Source: Zeimonas sediminis
GTDB taxonomy: Bacteria > Pseudomonadota > Gammaproteobacteria > Burkholderiales > Burkholderiaceae_E
DNA length: 64,000 nt
Assembly: GCF_023721795.1 (NCBI RefSeq)
Contig: NZ_JAMQYE010000001.1
Coordinates: 1,054,001 to 1,118,000, forward strand
Direction of reading: 5' to 3'
Under the pieces are notes generated by a model, which ran no database searches, was not told where the DNA came from, and was given only the letters and a program-made list of their open reading frames with translations. Below, piece by piece: positions 53,731-62,440 of the stretch (within the stretch, counting starts at the first letter, position 1; each line of letters opens with the position of its first letter). Made by a program: the position numbers and the translations under genes.

Positions 53731-54909
53731 ATGACAGACACCCGCCCCGACGCCCCGATCGCCACCCTCGAACGCCTGGTCGCCTTCGACACGGTGAGCG
53801 CCAACAGCAACGCCGCGCTGATCGACTGGGCCGCCGAACGGCTCGAGGCGGTCGGCGCGAAGGTCATGGTCCAGCACGCGCCCGAGCCCGGCAAGGCCAA
53901 CCTGTTCGCCACGATCGGCCCGGAGGACGTGCCGGGGCTGATGCTTTCCGGGCACTCCGATGTAGTGCCGGTGGCCGGCCAGGCCTGGTCGACCGACCCC
54001 TTCGTGCTGACCCGCAAGGGCGACAACCTGTACGCCCGCGGCTCGGCCGACATGAAGGGCTTCATCGCCTGCGTGCTCGACGCGGCGCCGCGATTCGCCG
54101 CGGCGAAGCTGAAGGTGCCGCTGCACGTCGCGCTGTCGTACAACGAGGAGACCAACATGCACGGCATGCGGCAGCTGGCCGGCCACCTGGCCGGTGCCCC
54201 GGTCAAGCCGGCGGCCTGCCTGATCGGCGAGCCGACCTCGATGCAGGTGGTCGTGGCGAACAAGGGCGCGGCCGGCTTCCGGGTCAAGGTGCGCGGCCAC
54301 TCGGTGCACTCGTCGCTGCGCGACAGCGGGGTCTCCGCTGTCGAGGTGGCGGCCGAGATCGTCCACTTCGTGAACGGCCTGCAGCAGGAGCTGCGCGCGG
54401 CCGCGCGCCACGACGGCTTCGAGTTCCCGCACACCAGCGTGCACGTGGGCCGAATCCAGGGCGGCACCGCCCACAACATCACCGCCAAGGACTGCGAGTT
54501 CCTGCTCGAGATCCGCGCGCTGCCCGGCCAGCGGGCGTCCGACATCCTGGCCCGCATCCGCGCGCATTGCGACACGCTGCTGCCGGGCATGAGGGCGATC
54601 GCGCCCGAGTGCGACATTGCGATCGAGGAGATCTTCGACACGCCAGCGCTCGACGAGCGCGGCAACACCTACCTGGCCAAGGCGATCATGCCGCTGTGCG
54701 GCCACTTCGTGCCGGGCCGGGTCAGCTTCGGCACCGAGGCCGGCATCCTGCAGGACATCGGCGTGCCGACCGTGGTCTGCGGGCCGGGCAGCATCTCGGT
54801 GGCCCACCAGCCCGACGAGTTCGTCGAGGTCGAGCAGCTCGAGCAGTGCATGAAGTTCCTGTTCGTGCTCGCCGAACGAATGGAACAGGGCATTTCGCTT
54901 CAGGGCTGA
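53731..54909 (+). CDS. argE: Acetylornithine deacetylase (ArgE, M20 family)
   Basis: 392 residues. Zinc-dependent amidohydrolase that frees ornithine from N-acetylornithine in arginine synthesis; catabolic relatives act on other N-acyl amino acids. Metal and catalytic residues: SGHSDVVPV (His), GSADMKGF (Asp), SYNEETNMHG (Glu), LIGEPTSM (Glu) and SVAHQPDEF (His). Start ATG 53731; a TACACT -10-like sequence lies about 50 bases upstream. The distance from other arg genes makes a catabolic role possible. Confidence 0.88.
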   Translation: MTDTRPDAPIATLERLVAFDTVSANSNAALIDWAAERLEAVGAKVMVQHAPEPGKANLFATIGPEDVPGLMLSGHSDVVPVAGQAWSTDPFVLTRKGDNLYARGSADMKGFIACVLDAAPRFAAAKLKVPLHVALSYNEETNMHGMRQLAGHLAGAPVKPAACLIGEPTSMQVVVANKGAAGFRVKVRGHSVHSSLRDSGVSAVEVAAEIVHFVNGLQQELRAAARHDGFEFPHTSVHVGRIQGGTAHNITAKDCEFLLEIRALPGQRASDILARIRAHCDTLLPGMRAIAPECDIAIEEIFDTPALDERGNTYLAKAIMPLCGHFVPGRVSFGTEAGILQDIGVPTVVCGPGSISVAHQPDEFVEVEQLEQCMKFLFVLAERMEQGISLQG

Positions 54910-54945
54910 ACGGCCCGCGTCGGCGGTCCGCGGATCGCCGACGGT

Positions 54946-54975
54946 TTGCCTGGTGTACTTGTATACCAGTACGAT
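54946..54975 (+). promoter_or_regulatory. tct operon promoter with GntR-type operator
   Basis: -35 TTGCCT (54946-54951) and -10 TACGAT (54970-54975) are 18 bases apart. The spacer is filled by CTGGTGTAC-TT-GTATACCAG (54950-54969), a 9-base inverted repeat with one mismatch. Its TGGT...ACCA core is like operators of FadR/GntR regulators, which often control organic-acid transporters. Confidence 0.5.
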
Positions 54976-55054
54976 TGACGGCCTTCGCGCGGATGCCGGC
55001 AACGGCCCCCCGCGATCGACCGCTCGACAACACGAAACCGGAGGAGTACCGAAG

Positions 55055-56038
55055 ATGAAACGTCGCAACCTGCTCGGCGCGCTCGGCGCCACCGCCGCCG
55101 CCCTGTCCATGGGCCTGGCCAGCGCGCCCGCGATGGCCGCCTGGCCCGAGCGGCCGATCCAGATGATCGTGCCCTGGGGCGCCGGCGGCGGCACCGACGC
55201 CGTGGCCCGCTTCATGGCGGCCGAGCTCGAGAAGGAGCTCAAGCAGCCGGTCAACGTGGTCAACCGCACCGGCGGCAGCGGCGTGGTCGGCCACCAGGCG
55301 GTCGCGATGTCCAAGCCCGACGGTTACACGCTGGGCCTGATCACCGTGGAGATCACGATGATGCGCCACGCCGGCCTGACCCAGCTCAGCCACAAGGACT
55401 TCACGCCGATCGCGCTGGTCAACTACGACCCGAACGCGGTCTTCGTGCGCACCGACTCGCCGATCAAGAGCACCAAGGAACTGCTCGACGCAGCCCGCGC
55501 CAACCCCGGCAAGATGAAGTCCTCCGGCACCGGCCAGGGCGGCATCTGGCACCTGGGCCTGGCCGGCATGCTGGTCGACCAGAAGATGGCCGGCGACGCG
55601 ATCACCTGGGTGCCCAGCCAGGGCGCCGCGCCCGGCCTGCAGGACCTGGTCGCCGGTGGCGTCGACCTGGTCTCGTGCTCGCTGCCCGAGGCCCGCTCGC
55701 TGATCGACGCCGGTCGCGTGCGTCCGGTCGTGCTGATGTCGGACAAGCCCGACAACCTGTTCCCGAAAGTGCCGCTGCTCAAGGACGAGACCGGCGGCAG
55801 CACCTGGACCAACGGCGCGTGGCGCGGCGTGGCCGCTCCGAAGGGCCTGCCGCAGGACGTCGTCGACAAGCTGGCCGCTGCGATCAAGAAGATCTACGAC
55901 TCGAAAGCCTATGCCGACTTCCTGGCCTCGCGCGGCTTCGGCGCGACCTGGGGCGGCCCGGCCGAGTTCGGCGCGTTCATGGCCAAGGAAGACGAGGCCA
56001 AGGGCGCGGTCATGAAGGCGGTCGGCATCGCCAAGTGA
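55055..56038 (+). CDS. Tripartite tricarboxylate transporter substrate-binding protein (TctC/Bug family)
   Basis: 327 residues from ATG 55055, which has GGAGG eleven bases upstream. Signal peptide about 1-28 (KRRNLLGALGATAAAL to PAMAA). Bug-family landmarks: WPERPIQMIVPWGAGGGTD, NRTGGSGVVGHQAVA, DGYTLGLIT, AAPKGLPQDVVDKL. It captures a carboxylate in the periplasm and delivers it to TctAB. First gene of the tct operon; two GC-rich stem-loops follow it, which probably keep its mRNA in excess. Confidence 0.92.
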   Translation: MKRRNLLGALGATAAALSMGLASAPAMAAWPERPIQMIVPWGAGGGTDAVARFMAAELEKELKQPVNVVNRTGGSGVVGHQAVAMSKPDGYTLGLITVEITMMRHAGLTQLSHKDFTPIALVNYDPNAVFVRTDSPIKSTKELLDAARANPGKMKSSGTGQGGIWHLGLAGMLVDQKMAGDAITWVPSQGAAPGLQDLVAGGVDLVSCSLPEARSLIDAGRVRPVVLMSDKPDNLFPKVPLLKDETGGSTWTNGAWRGVAAPKGLPQDVVDKLAAAIKKIYDSKAYADFLASRGFGATWGGPAEFGAFMAKEDEAKGAVMKAVGIAK

Positions 56039-56063
56039 CGGAGCGGTCCACCGGCTGACGGCG

Positions 56064-56085
56064 CGGGCGGGCCGCGGCCCGCCCG
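56064..56085 (+). terminator. Stem-loop after tctC
   Basis: CGGGCGGGCC-GC-GGCCCGCCCG, a perfect 10-base GC stem 25 bases after the stop; no U tract. Likely attenuates downstream genes or stabilises the tctC mRNA end. Confidence 0.5.
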
Positions 56086-56158
56086 GCTGGCGCGCCTTCG
56101 CGTGCGCGACCTCCGCCCACGGGCCGCCGTCCCTCCGTCCCGCTTGCCTGTCTCGCCA

Positions 56159-56183
56159 CGGCCCGGGCTCGCCGCCCGGGCCG
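56159..56183 (+). terminator. Second stem-loop between tctC and tctB
   Basis: CGGCCCGGG and CCCGGGCCG pair over a 7-base loop, 39 bases before the tctB start. With the first stem it makes a tandem hairpin leader. Confidence 0.4.
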
Positions 56184-56222
56184 ATCCAACCCTCTCCCCC
56201 CATCGATCGAGGACTCGGTATC

Positions 56223-56684
56223 GTGCGTCTGAACGATGCGGTCATTGGCGCGGTCCTGCTCGTGCTGTCGCTCGCGGTGCTGTGGCACGTCAAGGACTTC
56301 CCGGCCATCCCCGGCCAACCCTATGGCGCGGCGCTCTACCCGACGGTGGTCTCGGCCGGCCTGGCCGTCACGTCGATCCTGCTGATCGTGCAGGGGCTGC
56401 GCAGCGGCGAGCCGATGTTCTCGGTCCAGGTCGCCCAGGGCGGGCGGCTGATCGCCTTCGGCGTGACCGTCGGCTCGATGCTGTTCTACGTGCTGTTCGT
56501 GGACCAGCTCGGCTTCATCGTCTGCGCGACGCTGATGCTCGCGGCGCTGCTGTGGAGCTACGGCGTGAAACGCTCGCTGATCGCGCCGGTCGCGATCGCG
56601 GCCACGCTGGTCATCCACACCGGCTTCTTCAAGGTCCTGAAGGTCCCGCTGCCCTGGGGCCTTCTGGAATCGATCGCCTGGTGA
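56223..56684 (+). CDS. Tripartite tricarboxylate transporter small membrane subunit (TctB family)
   Basis: 153 residues with four predicted membrane helices, the TctB pattern (DAVIGAVLLVLSLAVLW, then LYPTVVSAGLAVTSILLIVQG). GTG start at 56223. Forms the transporter with TctA. Sits between tctC and tctA, 27 bases before the latter. Confidence 0.88.
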   Translation: MRLNDAVIGAVLLVLSLAVLWHVKDFPAIPGQPYGAALYPTVVSAGLAVTSILLIVQGLRSGEPMFSVQVAQGGRLIAFGVTVGSMLFYVLFVDQLGFIVCATLMLAALLWSYGVKRSLIAPVAIAATLVIHTGFFKVLKVPLPWGLLESIAW

Positions 56685-56711
56685 CGGCGCGACGCCGATA
56701 ACGGAAAAGAC

Positions 56712-58196
56712 ATGGAAGCCGTCCTCACCGCCATCGGAATGGTCGCCAGCGCCGACGTGCTGCTGGCGATGATCGGCGCCGCGCTTTTCGGGCTGTTCGT
56801 CGGCGCCGTGCCCGGGCTGACCGCCACGATGGCCACCGCGCTGCTCGTCCCGATCACCTTCTTCCTGCCGCCGGTGCCTGCGGTCGCCGCGATGGTCACC
56901 GCGACCGCGATGGCGATCTTCGCCGGCGACATCCCGGGCTGCCTGGTGCGCATTCCCGGCACGCCGGCGTCGGCCGCCTACGTCGACGAGTCCTACGCGA
57001 TGACCCGCAAGGGCCAGGCCGAGACCGCGCTGGGCGTCGCGCTGGTGTTCTCGGTGATCGGCGGGCTGTTCGGCACCACGGTGCTGATCTTCGCGGCGCC
57101 GGCGCTGGCCGAGTTCGCGCTGCAGTTCAGCTCCTTCGAATACTTCTGGCTGGTGCTGCTCGGGCTGACCTGCGCGGTCTTCATCACCGGCGACGCGCCG
57201 ATCCGCGGCCTGGTCACGCTGTTCCTGGGCCTGCTGGTCGGCGCGGTCGGGCTCGAGAACCCGGCCGCGCACCCGCGCTTCACCTTCGGCAACGCGGACC
57301 TGCTCGGCGGCGTCAGCCTGATCCCGGCGATGATCGCGCTGTTCGCGGTCTCGGAGATCCTGCGCTTCTCGCTCTCGCCGGTGCACATCGACGAGTTCAA
57401 GAGCCAGGTGGGCGCGGTGTTCCGCGGCATGGGCGGCATGATCCGCAAGTACCGCTGGCAAACGCTGCGCGGCAGCGCGCTGGGCACCGCGGTGGGCGCC
57501 CTGCCCGGCGCCGGCGCGGACATCGCGGCCTGGATGGCCTACGCGACCAGCCGCAAGACCTCGAAGGAGTCGGAGAAGTTCGGCACCGGCCACCCGGAAG
57601 GGTTGGTCGAGGCCGGCGCGGCCAACAACAGCGCGCTGTCGGCCGCGTGGATTCCCGCGCTGGTGTTCGGCATTCCGGGCGACTCGATCACCGCGATCGT
57701 GATCGGCGTGCTGTACATGAAGGACATGAATCCGGGGCCGACGATCTTCATCAACAGCCCCGAGAACATCTACGCGGTGTTCGCGGTGTTCATCCTGGCC
57801 AACCTGCTGATGCTGCCGCTGGGCTGGGCCTGCATCAAGGCGGCCACCCGCATATTGCGCGCGCCGCGCAACGTGCTGATGCCGATCATCCTGATGTTCT
57901 GCATCGTCGGCGCGTTCGCGATCAACAACTCTCCCTTCGACCTCTGGATCCTGATCGGCTTCGGCCTGCTCGGCTGGTTCCTCGAGGCGCACCGGTTCCC
58001 GATCGCGCCGGCCATCCTGGGAATGCTGCTGGGCAAGATGCTCGAGGAGAACTTCATCACCTCGATGATCAAGTCCGAAGGCAACCTGATGGGCTTCGTC
58101 GAGCGGCCGATCGCGGCCGCGCTGGCGGTCTTCGCGCTGCTGCTGTGGGCGCTGTCGGGCTGGTTCGCGCTGAAGCGTCGGATGGCCCGCGGCTGA
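56712..58196 (+). CDS. Tripartite tricarboxylate transporter large permease (TctA family)
   Basis: 494 residues, about twelve membrane helices. Conserved TctA segments: FGLFVGAVPGLTATMATALL, IPGTPASAAYVDESYAMTRKG, GALPGAGADIAAWMAYATSR and AANNSALSAAWIPALVFGIPG. It is the secondary transporter channel, driven by an ion gradient and fed by the Bug protein. Last gene of the operon. Confidence 0.94.
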   Translation: MEAVLTAIGMVASADVLLAMIGAALFGLFVGAVPGLTATMATALLVPITFFLPPVPAVAAMVTATAMAIFAGDIPGCLVRIPGTPASAAYVDESYAMTRKGQAETALGVALVFSVIGGLFGTTVLIFAAPALAEFALQFSSFEYFWLVLLGLTCAVFITGDAPIRGLVTLFLGLLVGAVGLENPAAHPRFTFGNADLLGGVSLIPAMIALFAVSEILRFSLSPVHIDEFKSQVGAVFRGMGGMIRKYRWQTLRGSALGTAVGALPGAGADIAAWMAYATSRKTSKESEKFGTGHPEGLVEAGAANNSALSAAWIPALVFGIPGDSITAIVIGVLYMKDMNPGPTIFINSPENIYAVFAVFILANLLMLPLGWACIKAATRILRAPRNVLMPIILMFCIVGAFAINNSPFDLWILIGFGLLGWFLEAHRFPIAPAILGMLLGKMLEENFITSMIKSEGNLMGFVERPIAAALAVFALLLWALSGWFALKRRMARG

Positions 58197-58280
58197 GGCC
58201 GCGGAGCCGAAAGGTTCCCTGCTGCTGTGCGACAATAACCGGTTTTCCGGAACGCGGGTGCCCGAGCGCCCCACCCCCCG

Positions 58281-59615
58281 ATGCTGCTCTGGGTTTCCAT
58301 CGCCCTGCTGACCCTGGTCGTGACCGTGGCCGTCGTCCGGCCGCTGTTCTCGCGCAATTCGACCCGCGTCGTCGACGACGACCTCGAACCGCGGCTCGCT
58401 GTGTTCCGCGACCGTCGCGACGAGATCGGGCGCGAGCTCGCGGCCGGCCGGCTCAGCGAGTCCGAGGCCGAGCAGGCCCGCGCGGACCTGCTCAGGCAGA
58501 TGGCCGAGGAGCTGCCGCCGGAAGTGCTCGCCCAGGCGAGCGCGCCTCAGGCACGGCCCACCGACGGCGGCCGTGGCGCCGGTCGCTCGCGCGCGCCGCT
58601 GGTCGCCGGCCTGATGCTGGCGGTGCTGGTGCCGCTGCTTGCGGCCGTCGTATACCGGGCGGTCGGTTCGCCGGAAATCGCGCTGGCCCAGCTCGACGGC
58701 AGCTTCGACCGCCTCGCGCAGAGCCCGCAGGCGCAGTTCGACTCGCTGGTGGCCGAGCTCGAGGCGCGCCTGCGCGAGAACCCGAAAGACGGCGAGGCCT
58801 GGGCCGTGCTGGCCGAGGCCTACAAGATGATCGGCAACCACGGCGCCGCGATCGAGGCCTTCGCGAAGGCGACCGAGCTGCTGCCGCCCAACGCTCGCCT
58901 GCTGGCCGACTACGCCGAGTCCACCGCGCTGGCCGCCGCCGGCGACTTCTCCGGCAGGCCGACCGAGCTGCTCGAGCGGGCGCTGGCGGCCGACCCGAAC
59001 GACCAGAAGGCGGTCGCGCTGATGGGCGCGGCCCGCTATCGCGCGGGCGACCTGCCGCAGGCCCGGCGCTATCTCGGCCAGCTGCTGGCGAGCCTGCCGC
59101 CCGGCTCCGAGGACGCAACCCAGATCGGCGAGGTGGTCGCCCGGATCGACGCCGAGCTCGCGGCGCGCGGCGGGTCCGCGGCGCCTGGCGCGGGACTGGC
59201 CGGTGCGGCACCGCCAGGATCGACCGGCGCGGCGCCGACCGGACAGGCCTCTGCCGCGCCCGCGAAGGCGCCGGTGCTGGCCGGTCGCGTCGAGCTCGCC
59301 CCGGCGATCGCCGCGAAGGTGCCTGCCTCGGCCACGCTGTTCGTGATCGCCCGCGCCGCCCAGGGGCCGCGGATCCCGGTCGCGGTGCTGCGCGTGCCGG
59401 CGGGGTCCTTGCCCTATGCCTTCGAGATCGGCGACGGCGATGCGATGGATCCGTCGCGCACGCCGTCCTCGGTCGGCGACCTGGTCCTCGAGGCGCGGAT
59501 CAGCGTGTCGGGCGACGCCGCCCGCCGCCCCGGCGACCTGATCGGCGAGCCGGTGCCCGCGAAGCCCGGCAGCACCGGCGTTTCGCTCTTGATCGACCGG
59601 GTCGTCGAGCCGTGA
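58281..59615 (+). CDS. ccmI: Cytochrome c maturation protein CcmI (TPR protein)
   Basis: 444 residues. Two membrane helices (about 3-20 and 105-125) enclose a cytoplasmic loop with DRRDEIGRELAAGRLSESEA, the CcmI hallmark. TPR units (about 150-280) bind apocytochrome c, and a C-terminal periplasmic domain follows after an Ala/Pro/Gly linker at about 295-325. It hands apocytochrome to CcmF/H. Here it precedes ccmA and its stop overlaps the ccmA GTG (GTGA); in many genomes ccmI is the last gene. Confidence 0.88.
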   Translation: MLLWVSIALLTLVVTVAVVRPLFSRNSTRVVDDDLEPRLAVFRDRRDEIGRELAAGRLSESEAEQARADLLRQMAEELPPEVLAQASAPQARPTDGGRGAGRSRAPLVAGLMLAVLVPLLAAVVYRAVGSPEIALAQLDGSFDRLAQSPQAQFDSLVAELEARLRENPKDGEAWAVLAEAYKMIGNHGAAIEAFAKATELLPPNARLLADYAESTALAAAGDFSGRPTELLERALAADPNDQKAVALMGAARYRAGDLPQARRYLGQLLASLPPGSEDATQIGEVVARIDAELAARGGSAAPGAGLAGAAPPGSTGAAPTGQASAAPAKAPVLAGRVELAPAIAAKVPASATLFVIARAAQGPRIPVAVLRVPAGSLPYAFEIGDGDAMDPSRTPSSVGDLVLEARISVSGDAARRPGDLIGEPVPAKPGSTGVSLLIDRVVEP

Positions 59616-60295
59616 CCGGGAACCCCGGCGCGAACGGCTCGCTGCCGCCTGGTGGACCGCCCCCGGCCGATGCCGGCCTTGCCGTGAGCGGGCTCGCCTG
59701 CGCGGCGGGCATCCGCACGCTGTTCTCGGGCGTTTCCTTCGATCTGCCGCCGGGCCGCTGGCTCGCGCTGACCGGCCCGAACGGCACCGGCAAGACGACG
59801 CTGCTCAGGGCGATCGCGGGGCTGGTGCGCCCGACCGCCGGCGAGGTGCGCTGGCGCGGCCGGCCGCGCCGCCCGGCGACCCCCGACTGGCACGCAGCCT
59901 GCCTGTTCCAGGGCCACGCGGCCGGCTGGAAGGACGGCCTGAGCACGCGGGAGAACCTGCGCCTGCAGCGCGAGCTCGACGGCGGCGGCGAGTCGGGCAT
60001 CGACGCCCTGCTCGCCGGCGCGGGCCTGGCCCGGCAGGCGAAGCTGCCCTTCGGGCGCTTGTCGGCAGGCCAGCGCCGCCGTCTTTCGCTCGCCCGGCTG
60101 GCGGACTCGCAACGGCCGCTCTGGCTGCTCGACGAGCCGACCACCGCGCTCGACACGGCCGGCCAGGCCCTGTTCGGCGAGCTGCTCGACGCGCACCTCG
60201 CGCGCGGCGGCGTCGCCGTCGTGGCCACGCACCAGCGGCTGCCGTCCGGCGCGCCGCCGATCGAACTGTCGCTCGGCGACTTCGCGGGGCGCTGA
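59612..60295 (+). CDS. ccmA: Heme exporter ATPase CcmA
   Basis: 227 residues from GTG 59612. ABC ATPase: Walker A TGPNGTGKTT at about 54-63, Q-loop FQGHAAGWKDGLS, signature LSAGQRRRLSLARL and Walker B WLLDEPTTALD. A 20-residue Gly/Pro leader precedes the fold. With CcmB it drives release of holo-CcmE from CcmC. Its stop abuts the ccmB start. Confidence 0.93.
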   Translation: MTGNPGANGSLPPGGPPPADAGLAVSGLACAAGIRTLFSGVSFDLPPGRWLALTGPNGTGKTTLLRAIAGLVRPTAGEVRWRGRPRRPATPDWHAACLFQGHAAGWKDGLSTRENLRLQRELDGGGESGIDALLAGAGLARQAKLPFGRLSAGQRRRLSLARLADSQRPLWLLDEPTTALDTAGQALFGELLDAHLARGGVAVVATHQRLPSGAPPIELSLGDFAGR

Positions 60296-60997
60296 ATGGC
60301 GGCGGTTCGCGAGGCCCCGATCTTCGGCGTCGTCGGCGCGGTCCTCTGGGCCTGCCGGCGCGACCTGAAGCTGGCCGCCCAGTCGCGCGCCGAGCTCGCC
60401 GTCGTGCTGCTGTTCTTCCTGCTGGTGGCAAGCCTGTTCCCGCTGGCGGTGAGCCCCGACCCGAACCTGCTGCGCGCGATCGCCGCCGGCATCGCGTGGG
60501 TCGCCGCGCTGCTGGCCACGCTGCTGGGCCTGCCGCGGCTGTTCGCCGCCGACTGGGCCGACGGCACGCTAGAGCAGATCCTGCTGGCGCCGGCGCCTCT
60601 GCCAGCGCTGGTGGCCGGCAAGGTGCTGGCCCACTGGCTGGCCACCGGGCTGCCGCTGGTCGCGCTGTCGCCGCTGGCCGGCCTGCAGTTCGGCCTGCCC
60701 GCCGACGCGATCGGCGTGCTGGTCGCCTCGCTCGCGCTCGGCACGCCGATCCTGTCGTGGCTGGGCGCGGTCACCGCCGCGCTCACGCTCGGCGCGCGCG
60801 GCGGCGCCTCGCTGCTCGCCTTGCTGGTGCTGCCGCTGGCGGTGCCGGTGCTGATCTTCGGCGCAGGCTCGGTCGAGGCGCAGGTGGCGGGGCTGGGTGC
60901 CGGCGCGCACCTTTCGCTGCTCGGCGCGGGCCTGATCCTCGCCTGGGTGTTCGGCCCGTTCGCGGCGGCCCTCGCGGTTAGAATTGCTCACGAATGA
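60296..60997 (+). CDS. ccmB: Heme exporter membrane protein CcmB
   Basis: 233 residues with six hydrophobic segments. It starts with a charged WACRRDLKLAAQSRAEL amphipathic region typical of CcmB, and LFAADWADGTLEQILLAP is the conserved cytoplasmic loop. Starts one base after the ccmA stop and ends one base before the ccmC ATG. Confidence 0.93.
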   Translation: MAAVREAPIFGVVGAVLWACRRDLKLAAQSRAELAVVLLFFLLVASLFPLAVSPDPNLLRAIAAGIAWVAALLATLLGLPRLFAADWADGTLEQILLAPAPLPALVAGKVLAHWLATGLPLVALSPLAGLQFGLPADAIGVLVASLALGTPILSWLGAVTAALTLGARGGASLLALLVLPLAVPVLIFGAGSVEAQVAGLGAGAHLSLLGAGLILAWVFGPFAAALAVRIAHE

Positions 60998-60998
60998 A

Positions 60999-61745
60999 AT
61001 GACAGGCAGCTTCCTCCAGTTCGCGTCGCCGGCGCGCTTCTATCCGCTGGCCGGGCGCATGATCCCGTGGTTCGGCTGGGCCTCCGCGGTGCTGGCGATC
61101 GCCGGGCTCTACGTCGGCTTCTTCGTCGCCCCCACCGACTGGCAGCAGGGCGAGTCGTACCGGATCATCTTCATCCACGTGCCGGCCGCGTGGATGGCGA
61201 TGTTCATCTACCTGGTGATGGCCTTCTGGTGCGCGCTGTCGCTGGTGCTGAACACCCGGCTGTCGGCGATGATGGCGCAGGCGCTCGCGCCCACCGGCGC
61301 GATGTTCGCGTTCGTCTCGCTGTGGACCGGCGCCTTCTGGGGCCGCCCCACCTGGGGCACCTACTGGGTCTGGGACGCGCGGCTCACGTCCACGCTGATC
61401 CTGCTGTTCCTGTACCTGGGCTTCATCGCGCTGCGCGCCGCGATCGACGACCCGCGCCGCGCCGACCGCGCCACCGCGCTGCTGGCGCTGGTGGGCGTGG
61501 TCAACGTCCCGATCATCTACTTCTCGGTGCAGTGGTGGAACACGCTGCACCAGGGAGCCACGATCTCGATGACCGCCGCGCCGAAGATGGCGGCCACGAT
61601 GCTCACCGCCATGCTGCTGATGACCTTCTCGGCCTGGTTCTATTCGATCGCGGTGGCGCTTCACCGCGTGCGCAGCGTGATGATCGAGCGCGAGGCGCTC
61701 ACCGACTGGGTCGGCGAGCTGCGCCGCGCGGAGGGCCGGCAATGA
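60999..61745 (+). CDS. ccmC: Heme-handling protein CcmC
   Basis: 248 residues from ATG 60999 (MTGSFLQFASPARFYPLAG); a TTG at 60984 is a weaker option. Six membrane helices and the periplasmic tryptophan-rich WWD domain WGRPTWGTYWVWDARLTS at about 114-131. The flanking heme-ligand histidines are likely those of IIFIHVPAAW and NTLHQGATI. It loads heme onto CcmE. Confidence 0.95.
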   Translation: MTGSFLQFASPARFYPLAGRMIPWFGWASAVLAIAGLYVGFFVAPTDWQQGESYRIIFIHVPAAWMAMFIYLVMAFWCALSLVLNTRLSAMMAQALAPTGAMFAFVSLWTGAFWGRPTWGTYWVWDARLTSTLILLFLYLGFIALRAAIDDPRRADRATALLALVGVVNVPIIYFSVQWWNTLHQGATISMTAAPKMAATMLTAMLLMTFSAWFYSIAVALHRVRSVMIEREALTDWVGELRRAEGRQ

Positions 61746-61930
61746 GCGAATGGCTGGCGATGGGCGGGCACGGGTTCTACATCTGGAGCTCGTACGCGAT
61801 GCTGGCGCTGTGCGTGGCGATCGAGCTGTGGGCGCTGCGCCGGCGCCGTAAGGCCGCCTGGCAGCAGGTCGACGAAACTCGCGAGGAAATGGAGTCGGCC
61901 CGGCCGGCCCGCGCAACGGACACCGAATGA
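61742..61930 (+). CDS. ccmD: Heme exporter small subunit CcmD
   Basis: 62 residues, ATG 61742 overlapping the ccmC stop. One membrane helix after the motif [22 protein letters not shown] style start, then a basic [10 protein letters not shown] segment. Helps release CcmE from CcmC. Overlaps ccmE by 4 bases. Confidence 0.92.
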   Translation: MSEWLAMGGHGFYIWSSYAMLALCVAIELWALRRRRKAAWQQVDETREEMESARPARATDTE

Positions 61931-62394
61931 AACCGCGTCAAAAGAGACTGATCCTGATCCTCGTGGGCCTGGCCGCGATCGGCGTGGCCGTCGCGCTGGT
62001 GCTCAACGCCTTCCAGAGCAACCTGGTCTTCTTCTACACGCCGAGCGAGATCGCCGAGGGCAAGGCGCCCGCCGGCCGCCCGTTCCGGGTGGGCGGCCTG
62101 GTCGAGGAAGGCAGCCTGAAGCGCGTGGGCGACGGCACCAGCGTGGTGTTCGTGGTCACCGACAGCGCCAAGTCGATCCAGGTCTCGTACACCGGCATCC
62201 TTCCCGACCTGTTCAAGGAGGGCAAGGGCGTGGTCGCGCAGGGCTCGATCCAGCCCGACGGCAGCTTCCGCGCGAGCGAGGTGCTGGCCAAGCACGACGA
62301 GAACTACATGCCGCCCGAGGCGGCCGAGGCGCTGAAGCGGGCGGGCCATCCGATGGAAGCCACCCCGCAGTACCAGCAGTACCAGAAGCAATGA
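61927..62394 (+). CDS. ccmE: Periplasmic heme chaperone CcmE
   Basis: 155 residues. N-terminal anchor helix (about 8-28) and a periplasmic OB fold with [14 protein letters not shown] and [14 protein letters not shown]. The covalent heme site is complete: H123 and Y127 in AKHDENYMP. Carries heme from CcmC to CcmF. Confidence 0.95.
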   Translation: MKPRQKRLILILVGLAAIGVAVALVLNAFQSNLVFFYTPSEIAEGKAPAGRPFRVGGLVEEGSLKRVGDGTSVVFVVTDSAKSIQVSYTGILPDLFKEGKGVVAQGSIQPDGSFRASEVLAKHDENYMPPEAAEALKRAGHPMEATPQYQQYQKQ

Positions 62395-62440
62395 CCGGGG
62401 CGCGGCGCGCGAGCGGCCGCTCCGGCGAACGGGAAATGCC

